From: JBLNBQ01 sp050260095
GTDB lineage: Bacteria; Bacillota; UBA5301; DYFA01
NCBI GenBank assembly: GCA_050260095.1
Contig: JBLNBQ010000135.1
Location: forward strand, 1 to 13,197
DNA length: 13,197 bases
Direction: 5' to 3'
Made by a program: the position numbers and the translations under genes. The first letter of the stretch is position 1, and each line of letters starts with the position of its first letter. Below the pieces are notes generated by a model. It was not told where the DNA came from, searched no databases, and saw nothing but the letters and a program-made list of their open reading frames with translations. Shown here in pieces: positions 7,069 to 13,197 of the stretch.

Positions 7069-7868
7069 GCCTCTGTCGCCGGCTCAGCGCCGTGACCATG
7101 CTCGCGCTGCTCCTGCTTGCCGGGGCAGGCAGCCGCGGGAGCGCCCATGACCCGAGCGGCGCCCCGCTCCCGGTGATCCCCGGCCCCTTCACCATCAAGG
7201 GAGCCGTGCTCGACCCGCAAGGAAAGCCGGTGGCCGGCTACCCCTTGAAGCTCCTCCCCGTCCTGCCGGGGAAGGGAGTCGACACCGACAACTCCTACTA
7301 CAAGATCCCGAACCGCGACGAGCACGACACTGTAACCGACGCGGCCGGAAGATTCACGATGACGAACGTGGTCGACTACGAGCAGGTCAAGACCCGGGCC
7401 TACAAGCTGCAGCGAGGGAACCACGACCGGCAGTACCCTTTCGTCCACCTCTACGGAACGGACATCGTGGCCCTCGACCGGCTGACCTCGAACCAAGTCT
7501 ACGTGGTCATCCGGACCGAACCGGCCACCACCGTGAAGATTCTCCTCCGCGACCGGCAGGGTCGCCCCTACACCGGCGATCTGACCATCTCGGTCGCCAC
7601 CGGACACGGGCGCCGGGTCGTCCGCCCCATCTCGTTCGAGCGCGGCGTGGCCGTGCTCAGCGTGGCGCCGGGAGACGTGAGGACCCCCGGCCGCCTGGTG
7701 CTTTTGCCCTGGAAGACCTCGGCGGAGGCCCGGGAGCAGTCGAACAAGCACGGGCAGGTGGTCGAGGGGCAGGGACGAGGCCTGGTGACCTACGGCGCGC
7801 TCGCCCAGGCCTCGGTCACGTTGCTCCCCGGACAGAGCGTGACCGTGGAGATGAAGCTGGAGAAGTAG
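7065..7868 (+). CDS. Secreted beta-sandwich partner protein B2 (carboxypeptidase-regulatory-like)
   Basis: A 267-residue protein and the last gene of the plus-strand operon, closest paralog of the protein at 4348. The signal peptide (LCRRLSAVTMLALLLLAGAG) probably ends at GSA|HDP, again leaving an N-terminal histidine. The mature protein has PGPFTIKGAVLDPQGKPVAG, then NSYYKIPNRDEH and RFTMTNV, and a second repeat from about residue 155 (LLRDRQGRPYTGDLTISVA). It has no mature cysteines, so it cannot carry covalent heme. GGAGG at 7049-7053 and the ATGA overlap with the cytochrome stop make it co-translated. Its stop codon touches the stop of the convergent gene, leaving no room for a terminator hairpin between the coding regions. 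Function unknown; pairing with the second cytochrome is inferred. Confidence 0.85.
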   Translation: MSLCRRLSAVTMLALLLLAGAGSRGSAHDPSGAPLPVIPGPFTIKGAVLDPQGKPVAGYPLKLLPVLPGKGVDTDNSYYKIPNRDEHDTVTDAAGRFTMTNVVDYEQVKTRAYKLQRGNHDRQYPFVHLYGTDIVALDRLTSNQVYVVIRTEPATTVKILLRDRQGRPYTGDLTISVATGHGRRVVRPISFERGVAVLSVAPGDVRTPGRLVLLPWKTSAEAREQSNKHGQVVEGQGRGLVTYGALAQASVTLLPGQSVTVEMKLEK

Positions 7869-9188
7869 CTACCTCGTCGTGAGCTGGGCGCTCGCCTGCG
7901 GCAGCGTGCCGGCCACCAGGCCCTGGGGGTCGAGCCACAGTTGCCCGGCGATGAGCGAGGGCAACTCGGTGGCGTCGAAGAGGCGCCCGTAGACCCAGGC
8001 CCCCGGCCCGTAGGCGAAGACGGGCGCCGGGCCCACCGCCCGGCGGGCGGGATCGAAGGCGATGTTCAGGGCGGCGGCCTCGCGGTCGGCCAGACGGGCG
8101 CGGAGGTCCGCGTCGGACAGGCCCTGCCACCCCGCGACCTCGGCCTCGCTCACCTCCAGCCCCAGCCCCTGCCGGACCGTGGCGGCCGCGGCGGCGGGGG
8201 AAGGCGCCTGCTTCACGCCGGCGGCCACCCGGCTCAGCGGCTGCTGCAGGGCGTCGAGTTTGCTGGCGGCGAACCCCTCGCGCAGGGTGAGGTTCGCCGG
8301 GTCGCCGGTCGAGACGGCCAGCACCGCCGTCCCCTCGGTCTGCTCCGCAAAGGCGAGCGCCTTGCCGACCGCCTCGTCGAAGAGCGAGAGGTGGGCGACG
8401 GCGAGCGGCAGGTCGCGCTCCCGGAGCGCCCGTCCCACTTCACCGGCGTGCACCACGAGCACGAAGCCATCGGGGTCCTGTTTCAGCTGGGCGAGCGCCC
8501 GCTCCACCACCTGGGCCAGCGTGGGTTTGGCTTCCTCGGCCAGCGGGTTCGCCGGCGTGCCGGGCAGGAGGTACCAGGCGGCCCCCTCATCCTCCGCCGT
8601 CCAGGCGGAGGCGCTTTTCGCATGCCCTGCGCCACCGGCGGCCACCTGTTCCGCCCACTTCTCCCCCTCCGGCGCCCAGCCGAAAAGGAAGGCGGGCGGG
8701 TTCTTGAGCAGCGCTTCCAGCTTCGTCCCCCCCGCGGAGGGCTGCTGCAAGGTTCCGAGCGGCCACGGTTCCTCATCCAGCCGGCCGTCGGTCACGAGGC
8801 CCAGCGAGCGGGTGCTCGCCCGGACCAGGTTTACCCAGGAGGCCCGCCCCGCAGCCCCCGGCGGCGTCTCGCCGGCGTCGGCCTTGAGCCCCCAGACCAG
8901 CGGCCAGAGAGCGGCCCGTTCGTCGACGGCGAGCCCCGTCCGCCCGAAGAGGTTCATCACCCCGACGTAAGGCATGGTCTCCAGCTTGAGGCGGTTCTCG
9001 GCCCCCGCCAGCGCCAGCCGGGCGAGGTTCTGCGTGCCGAACCCGAAGTTCTCCACCACGAACACGATGAGGTTGGCGGCCCGGCTCTCCGCCGCCGTCG
9101 TGGTGTAGCAGGCCAGCGCCGGCCAGGTGCCGGTCATGAGCAGAAGTGCCCCCGTGAGAACGAGCCCGAGTAGCCGCGTGCGGTTCAT
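7869..9188 (-). CDS. Exported alkaline-phosphatase-fold protein, catalytically degenerate
   Basis: A 439-residue product with an export signal (residues 1-26, ALA before Cys27; a lipoprotein is possible but the lipobox is not canonical). The alkaline phosphatase scaffold is clear: NLIVFVVENFGFG aligns with the usual NVILMIGDGMG block, DERAALWPLVWGLKA with the nucleophile block, GFVLVVHAG...LFDEAV with the helix carrying metal ligands, and PVFAYGPGA near the C terminus is nearly canonical. Yet the metal Asp of DG is Glu46, the nucleophilic Ser is Glu90, E322/D327/H331 (E. coli numbering) are His247/Gly252/Arg256, the DH pair is Gly295-Asp296, and the HTG block before VFAYGPGA is ARRAVGP. It should therefore lack phosphatase activity. 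GAGGAAGAGG precedes the ATG. It follows the ATPase-fusion gene by 27 bases, probably in one operon. A role in binding or scaffolding is inferred. Confidence 0.85.
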   Translation of the reverse strand: MNRTRLLGLVLTGALLLMTGTWPALACYTTTAAESRAANLIVFVVENFGFGTQNLARLALAGAENRLKLETMPYVGVMNLFGRTGLAVDERAALWPLVWGLKADAGETPPGAAGRASWVNLVRASTRSLGLVTDGRLDEEPWPLGTLQQPSAGGTKLEALLKNPPAFLFGWAPEGEKWAEQVAAGGAGHAKSASAWTAEDEGAAWYLLPGTPANPLAEEAKPTLAQVVERALAQLKQDPDGFVLVVHAGEVGRALRERDLPLAVAHLSLFDEAVGKALAFAEQTEGTAVLAVSTGDPANLTLREGFAASKLDALQQPLSRVAAGVKQAPSPAAAAATVRQGLGLEVSEAEVAGWQGLSDADLRARLADREAAALNIAFDPARRAVGPAPVFAYGPGAWVYGRLFDATELPSLIAGQLWLDPQGLVAGTLPQASAQLTTR

Positions 9189-9215
9189 GCCTCTTCCTCT
9201 CCCTCACCCAAAGAC

Positions 9216-12101
9216 TCAGCGCTCGAGCGCCGGCAGCTTAAGCAGCGAAAGACGATTGACCGGACCGTCGTCGGTCCAATGCCAATCGGAAAAGACGGTG
9301 GCACGATAAACGTAAGCCCCGCCCGGCGCCGGGCGCAGGCGGAAACCCCGAAGGCGCGGCAGGGTCGCCTCGAACCGGCGGGCGGTCTCCGAGGAGAGCG
9401 GCGCCAAGGTCACGTGCAGTTTGCCGTCGAAGAGGAGGTCGGCCAGCGCCGCCTCATCCTTCGCGGCCACCAGATCCAGGGCGGCCGCCCGGTGTTCAGC
9501 CAGGTAGTACCCCTCCACGCCCGTAAACTGATACCCCTGCCCCGGACGGTACTCGGTCAACCGGAAGGGGCCGCACCCCACGGCCTCCCGCACCTGGGCC
9601 GGCTCGGTCACCTTCTGCCACAGGTGGGCCGGGAGGAGCGGCAGCTGCGCCAGCCGAGCGGGGAACTGCTCGTCCGCTTCTGCCAGCACCAGGCGGACCC
9701 GGCCGGCCCCCACCGTCTCGACCCGCTGCACCCGCTTGGCCACCGGGGTGAACAACGGATGGGGCCAGCGCTGGAAGACGGCGAAGGTCGCCGCCACGTC
9801 CTCGGCCGTGACCGCCTCCCCCGTGTCGTGCCACTGCACTTTCTCCTTGGGCGCCAGGGTCAGTTCGAGGACGCGGTCGCCCCGCCAGGAGGACTGCGCG
9901 GCCACCCAGCTTCTGACCGCGCCCTCGCCGTCGCGGATGAACAGCGTGTCGTAGACCAGGAACAAGGCCGAAAGGGCCTGTTCGCCCCGGGCGCCCTTCG
10001 GCAGGGTGTAGGGCGTGAGCGGTCCCAAGTCGGTCAGGCTGCCGACTTCCAGCCGGAGATTCCGCACGAGCGGCAGGATGTGCGCCTCAGCCGGCCGGCC
10101 CAGCCCGCCCACCACCGCCAGCGCGATGGCGAACAGAGGGGCGCCCGCCGCGACCACCCCACGTCCGTTCGCCCGTCCGTTCGTCCGGCGGCCCGTCCCT
10201 CGGTCCCTCCGCCCAGCCGTCCGCCCCTTCTCAGTCCGGCGCGGCCGGAAGCCCAAGAGCGCGGCGGAGTTGAGCACGACCGCCACCGAACCGGCGTTGT
10301 GGATGATCGCCCCGCCGATCGGGCGGATGAGACCGGCCGCCGAGAGCCCGATGGCCACAGTGTTGACCAGCACGGAGAGGGTCAGATTCTGGCGGATGGT
10401 GCGCAGCACCCGGCGGCCGAGTTGCACCGCCTCCGGCAGTCGCTCCAGCGCGTCGCCGCCGAGCACGACCTCGGCCGCCTCCGCCGCCAGGGCCGTGCCG
10501 CGCCCGCCCATCGCCAGGCCGACATCGCTGGCGGCCAGGGCGGGGGCGTCGTTCACCCCGTCGCCCACCACCGCCACCCGGCGCCCGGCCGCCTTGAGTT
10601 CCTGCACCCGGGCCACCTTGTCTTCCGGTCTCAGATCAGCCCCCACCCGGTCAAGCCCGAGCCCCTCGGCGACGCTCGCCGCCACCTCGGCCCGGTCGCC
10701 GGTCACCATCTCCAGCCACTCGATGCCCGCCGCCCGCAGGTCGTCCATGAGCGAGCCGAGCTCCGGGCGAGGCCCGTCGACCAGGGCCAGCACCGCCGCG
10801 AGCCTTCCGTCGATGGCCAGCCCGCACGTGACCGCGCCGCCCGCCGCGGCCTCCTGCCACAAGTCTTCCGCCCCGGCCACGCCCGCCTGGGCAAGCACCG
10901 CCCGGGGACCTACCACCACGTCGACGCCGTCGACCTTGGCGGCCACGCCCCCGCCGGGGAGGCTACGGAAGCCGGTGAGCTGCAGCTCCGGACGCTCTTC
11001 CCCAGCCGCCTTCGCCTCCCGGCGCAGGGCCTCGGCAACGGGATGGGGCGAGCCGCCCTCCGCTGCCGCAGCGATCGCGAGCAGCTCCGCGCGAGACCGC
11101 GCCTCCCCGGGCGCCGGCAGCACCTTGGCCAGGCGGAGTTCGCCCAGCGTGAGGGTACCAGTCTTATCGAAGAGCACCGCGTCGACCCTTCCCAGGGCCT
11201 CCACCGCCCCGCCCGCCTTGATGAGCAGGCCCCGCCGCGCGCCGGCCCCGATGCCGGCGGCGATGGCGGTCGGGGTCGCCACGCAGAGGGCGCAGGGGCA
11301 AGCGACCACCAGGATCGTAAGGGAGCGGATGAGGTCGTCGGTGAGGAAGTAGACGAGTCCGGCGATGAGCAGGACTGCCGGGGAAAACCAGCGCGTAAAC
11401 CGGTCGGCCAGCTTCACCACGGGGGCCTTCCTGGTCTGCGCCTCGTGCAGCAGGCGGACCATCCCGGCCAGCGAAGTCGCCCCCCCGGTCTCCCGGGCCT
11501 CGACCTCCAAATAGCCGTCGGTGGCCACGCTCCCCGCGAAGACCTCCGCCCCTGGCCCCGCCTGCGCCGGCACGGATTCGCCGGTGACGTGCCGCTGGTC
11601 CACCGCGGCCTCGCCGCCCGTCACGACTCCGTCCACCGGGATCCGCTCGCCGCCGCGCACCAGCACCAGCTCGCCGGGCTGCACCTCTTCCGGCCGCACC
11701 ACGACCTCCTGCCCCGCCCGGCGCACGGTCGCCCGCTCCGGGAAGAGCTGCAAGAGTTCGGTGAAGCTCCGGCTGGTCCGGCGCAGGGTTCGTTCTTCGA
11801 TCAGTTCGCCGATGAGCATGATAAGGACGACGTGCCCGGCCGCGTAGTACTCCCCGATCGCCAGCGCCGCGATGGTCGCCACGCTGACCAGAAAGCCGAC
11901 GCTCGTGTCGAGCCGCCGCAGGCCCTTGAGCGCCGTCCAAAAATACGGATAGCCGCCCAGCAAGGCGGCGATAAGCCCGGGGTCAACCCCGAACAGGCGA
12001 AGCTTAAAGAAGCTGGCCGCCACCAAGACGGCGCAGACGACCGTCCGCCACAGGAGTTGCTCGCGGCGAAGCCAGCGCAGGACGGCGGAAGCACGTAGCA
12101 T
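9216..12101 (-). CDS. P1B-type metal-transporting ATPase fused to a truncated family 5 solute-binding domain
   Basis: One open frame of 961 residues. Residues 1-617 are a P1B ATPase without an N-terminal HMA metal-binding domain. It has TGE (173-175), the membrane CPC (268-270), DKTGT with phosphorylated Asp312, SPHP with His353, GDGVND (513-518) and a last membrane helix with HNAGSVAVVLNS. That helix lacks the DxG of zinc/cadmium pumps and the MSxSS of copper pumps, so I leave the metal open. Residues 618-648 are an Arg/Gly-rich linker, 649-667 a further hydrophobic segment, and 673-961 the N-lobe and part of the C-lobe of an SBP family 5 protein (DppA/NikA-like): LTPYTLP, VQWHDTGEAVTAEDV, GCGPFRLTEYRPG, LADLLFDGKL. 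That domain is about 290 residues against about 500 normally. The ATG at 12101 was chosen because codons upstream (to a TTG at 12170) lose the GC-rich third positions. The ATPase is certain; the fusion is seen in the sequence but could hide a frameshift. Confidence 0.85.
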   Translation of the reverse strand: MLRASAVLRWLRREQLLWRTVVCAVLVAASFFKLRLFGVDPGLIAALLGGYPYFWTALKGLRRLDTSVGFLVSVATIAALAIGEYYAAGHVVLIMLIGELIEERTLRRTSRSFTELLQLFPERATVRRAGQEVVVRPEEVQPGELVLVRGGERIPVDGVVTGGEAAVDQRHVTGESVPAQAGPGAEVFAGSVATDGYLEVEARETGGATSLAGMVRLLHEAQTRKAPVVKLADRFTRWFSPAVLLIAGLVYFLTDDLIRSLTILVVACPCALCVATPTAIAAGIGAGARRGLLIKAGGAVEALGRVDAVLFDKTGTLTLGELRLAKVLPAPGEARSRAELLAIAAAAEGGSPHPVAEALRREAKAAGEERPELQLTGFRSLPGGGVAAKVDGVDVVVGPRAVLAQAGVAGAEDLWQEAAAGGAVTCGLAIDGRLAAVLALVDGPRPELGSLMDDLRAAGIEWLEMVTGDRAEVAASVAEGLGLDRVGADLRPEDKVARVQELKAAGRRVAVVGDGVNDAPALAASDVGLAMGGRGTALAAEAAEVVLGGDALERLPEAVQLGRRVLRTIRQNLTLSVLVNTVAIGLSAAGLIRPIGGAIIHNAGSVAVVLNSAALLGFRPRRTEKGRTAGRRDRGTGRRTNGRANGRGVVAAGAPLFAIALAVVGGLGRPAEAHILPLVRNLRLEVGSLTDLGPLTPYTLPKGARGEQALSALFLVYDTLFIRDGEGAVRSWVAAQSSWRGDRVLELTLAPKEKVQWHDTGEAVTAEDVAATFAVFQRWPHPLFTPVAKRVQRVETVGAGRVRLVLAEADEQFPARLAQLPLLPAHLWQKVTEPAQVREAVGCGPFRLTEYRPGQGYQFTGVEGYYLAEHRAAALDLVAAKDEAALADLLFDGKLHVTLAPLSSETARRFEATLPRLRGFRLRPAPGGAYVYRATVFSDWHWTDDGPVNRLSLLKLPALER
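10162..10187 (-). repeat. Short tandem repeat in the linker of the ATPase fusion
   Basis: On the plus strand cgtccgttcg occurs at 10162-10171 and again at 10174-10183, a 12-base period, followed by a partial third copy and by related tccct/tccgc words to about 10225. It encodes the RRTNGRANGRG part of the linker between the ATPase and the binding domain. Simple-sequence expansion there may have created the linker. Confidence 0.7.
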
Positions 12102-12252
12102 CAGCGACCCCCCCGCCACCACTTCGAGAGACTCGACAGAAAATCCTTCCATCGCTGGCATCGCGGCCAAAGGGCGGGGGTCTGAGGAGAACGAAAACGG
12201 AACAAGAAGAGGCGGGATTGCTCCCGCCTCTTCGTTGCCAGCTTGCAGTGGT
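12102..12252 (-). promoter_or_regulatory. Intergenic region between the porin-like gene and the ATPase fusion
   Basis: It holds the terminator described separately and about 100 bases of leader before the ATG at 12101. I see no clear promoter. In-frame ATGs at 12161 and 12152 and a TTG at 12170 lack ribosome binding sites. A GGGGGGGT run 6 bases before the ATG at 12101 is the only, imperfect, candidate. Confidence 0.4.
12201..12233 (-). terminator. Intrinsic terminator of the porin-like gene
   Basis: A perfect 12-bp inverted repeat (gaagaggcggga, 12206-12217, with its complement 12222-12233) encloses a 4-base loop. On the minus strand it is followed by a T-rich run (TTGTTCCGTTTTCGTT). It lies 20 bases after the porin stop codon and should insulate the ATPase gene from strong porin transcription. 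Confidence 0.88.
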
Positions 12253-13122
12253 TTAGAAGCTGATCCGGACGTAGCTCGTGAGCACCGGAGCGGTGTACTT
12301 CGCGTTGTCCTTGCTGACCGTCGGCATGGTGTAGCTGACGTTGAACTTCAGCCCATCGACCGGCACGGTGGCAGAGAAGGCAGCCTTCTGGTTGATGGTG
12401 TCGAGTTCGCCGTTGACGGCCACGGTCGCGACCGTGGTGCCAGCGCCGAAGACGGAGAAGTCGCCAGCCTCGTTGGCCTTCTTACCAAGTTCAGCGTAGA
12501 CGCTGGTGTTCGCGCCGAACGGCACCGGAACGCTGGCCTGCACCGCATAACCAGCCTTCGGATCGGCGACGTTGGTGTCGCCGAAGAACGCGCCACCAAC
12601 CTTGGCGACCTTCAGGTCGTAGGAACCCTGGATGCCGTAGGCCGGGAGGGTCGAGGTGAAGCCAGGAGCGAAGAAACCGTTGTAGGAGATCCCGGCGACC
12701 TCGCCGCTCACGCCCACACCCTTGACACCGTCACCAGCCCAGAACAGGGAGGACGGGCTGTTGATCACGAGCACCGAGCTGCCCTCGGAGATCTTGCCGA
12801 ACTGGAAGGTCGGAAGCCCATTGCCCGGCGCGTAGGTGATGTAAGCGTAGGCGCCCAGATCCTGATCGTTCTTGCCAGCATAGTCGCCAAGACCGACGTT
12901 ATCGAGTTCGAAGTAGCCGCCGACCTTGTCGTTCACCTTAACATCGAAGCTCAGCCAGTTGGTGACGTAGGTGCGCCCAACATCAGCCGCATTGGTCTTC
13001 GCGTTGTCCATGTCCCAACGGAAGCGGTAGCGGAGATCGCCGCCGACCTTGACATCGGCCGCCATCGCGACGGCGGAGAACGCCAGCACGAGGGCCAGGG
13101 TAAGAAGCATGATCTTCTTCAT
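12253..13122 (-). CDS. Small porin-like outer-membrane beta-barrel protein
   Basis: A 289-residue product with a classic signal peptide (MKKIMLLTLALVLAFSAVAMA, cut before ADVKVGG). The mature part is about 268 residues of alternating short strands rich in aromatic residues and glycine (DLRYRFRWD, YVTNWLSFDVKV, GGYFELDNVG, AYAYITYAPG) and ends SYVRISF with the C-terminal Phe recognised by the BAM machinery. There are no mature cysteines and no SLH domain. The length is below that of general trimeric porins (about 340), closer to a 14-16-strand barrel. GAGGAA precedes the ATG. The gene is less GC-rich than its neighbours, uses a narrow codon set and is followed by a strong terminator, all of which fit high expression. 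It is the best evidence for an outer membrane. The exact family is not recognised. Confidence 0.8.
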   Translation of the reverse strand: MKKIMLLTLALVLAFSAVAMAADVKVGGDLRYRFRWDMDNAKTNAADVGRTYVTNWLSFDVKVNDKVGGYFELDNVGLGDYAGKNDQDLGAYAYITYAPGNGLPTFQFGKISEGSSVLVINSPSSLFWAGDGVKGVGVSGEVAGISYNGFFAPGFTSTLPAYGIQGSYDLKVAKVGGAFFGDTNVADPKAGYAVQASVPVPFGANTSVYAELGKKANEAGDFSVFGAGTTVATVAVNGELDTINQKAAFSATVPVDGLKFNVSYTMPTVSKDNAKYTAPVLTSYVRISF

Positions 13123-13197
13123 TGTTGTTCCTCATTGGTTAATCGACATTCTTGGCTTGCCAGAAGCCGTCACCGTCGGAGGACACTGCAGGAGTGT
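13123..13197 (-). promoter_or_regulatory. Upstream region of the porin-like gene
   Basis: These 75 bases contain the ribosome binding site and probably the promoter, but no confident -35/-10 pair. Two small inverted repeats are present: ggctt/aagcc (13153-13167) and acact/agtgt (13183-13197, at the window edge). Confidence 0.3.

Larger units (their letters stand above)
1701..7868 (+). repeat. Diverged tandem duplication of a cytochrome-partner module
   Basis: Unit 1 (1701-5178) is cytochrome, partner A, partner B1. Unit 2 (5203-7868) is cytochrome, partner B2. The cytochromes align end to end with all ten heme sites, and B1 and B2 are each other's closest relatives. Partner A is more distant, so either A was lost from unit 2 or A arose before the duplication of the cytochrome-B pair. 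The copies have diverged too far to be a recent or assembly-made duplication. Confidence 0.85.

Noticed and set aside
1701..7868. Recent or assembly-made duplication of the cytochrome genes
   Set aside because: The copies differ throughout at DNA and protein level, with indels between heme sites, so the duplication is old and real.
7869..9188. Active alkaline phosphatase (phoA-type) annotation
   Set aside because: The fold fits, but the nucleophilic serine and all alignable metal ligands are substituted.
9216..10157. Separate solute-binding protein gene starting at GTG 10157
   Set aside because: There is no ribosome binding site, and the signal peptide would have no basic N terminus. The frame is continuous with the ATPase, so I report one gene with the caveat.
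9279..12098. A 939-codon open frame on the plus strand, antisense to the ATPase fusion
   Set aside because: Its product is Arg/Gly/His/Pro-rich low-complexity sequence without any fold signature, while the minus strand carries all P-type ATPase motifs.

Overview
The window is GC-rich DNA that is almost fully coding. It suggests a diderm bacterium. The right-hand gene encodes a small porin-like beta-barrel with a signal peptide and a C-terminal phenylalanine, and the centre encodes secreted multiheme c-type cytochrome lipoproteins. The cdaA-cdaR pair at the left edge is widespread (Bacillota and several diderm phyla), so I do not name a phylum. I saw no tRNA, rRNA, CRISPR array, insertion sequence or integrase.

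Layout. On the minus strand at the left edge lie cdaA (diadenylate cyclase, 1487-651) and the 5' part of cdaR (YbbR-domain regulator, 658 to beyond the edge). They overlap by 8 bases. A 213-bp intergenic region separates them from a divergent plus-strand operon of five tightly packed genes (1701-7868). This operon holds a decaheme lipoprotein, two related secreted beta-sandwich proteins, a second decaheme lipoprotein paralogous to the first, and a third beta-sandwich protein. Three of the four junctions are ATGA stop/start overlaps and the fourth is a 24-base gap with a strong ribosome binding site. The operon is a diverged tandem duplication of a 'cytochrome plus partner' unit and looks like an undescribed extracellular or cell-surface electron-transfer system.

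Convergent to it, with the two stop codons back to back, is a minus-strand pair. The upstream gene (12101-9216) encodes a P1B-type metal ATPase fused in frame, through an arginine-rich linker and an extra hydrophobic segment, to a truncated family 5 extracellular solute-binding domain. The downstream gene (9188-7869) encodes an exported alkaline-phosphatase-fold protein in which the catalytic nucleophile and every metal ligand I can align are replaced, so it is very probably a pseudoenzyme. Upstream of this pair on the same strand is the porin-like gene (13122-12253), followed by a strong intrinsic terminator.

How they may work together (inference): the porin indicates an outer membrane, the decaheme lipoproteins with their beta-sandwich partners would form a surface electron conduit, and the ATPase-binding-protein fusion plus the pseudo-phosphatase may form a metal-handling or envelope module next to it. 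Nothing in the sequence proves a functional link between the two strands.
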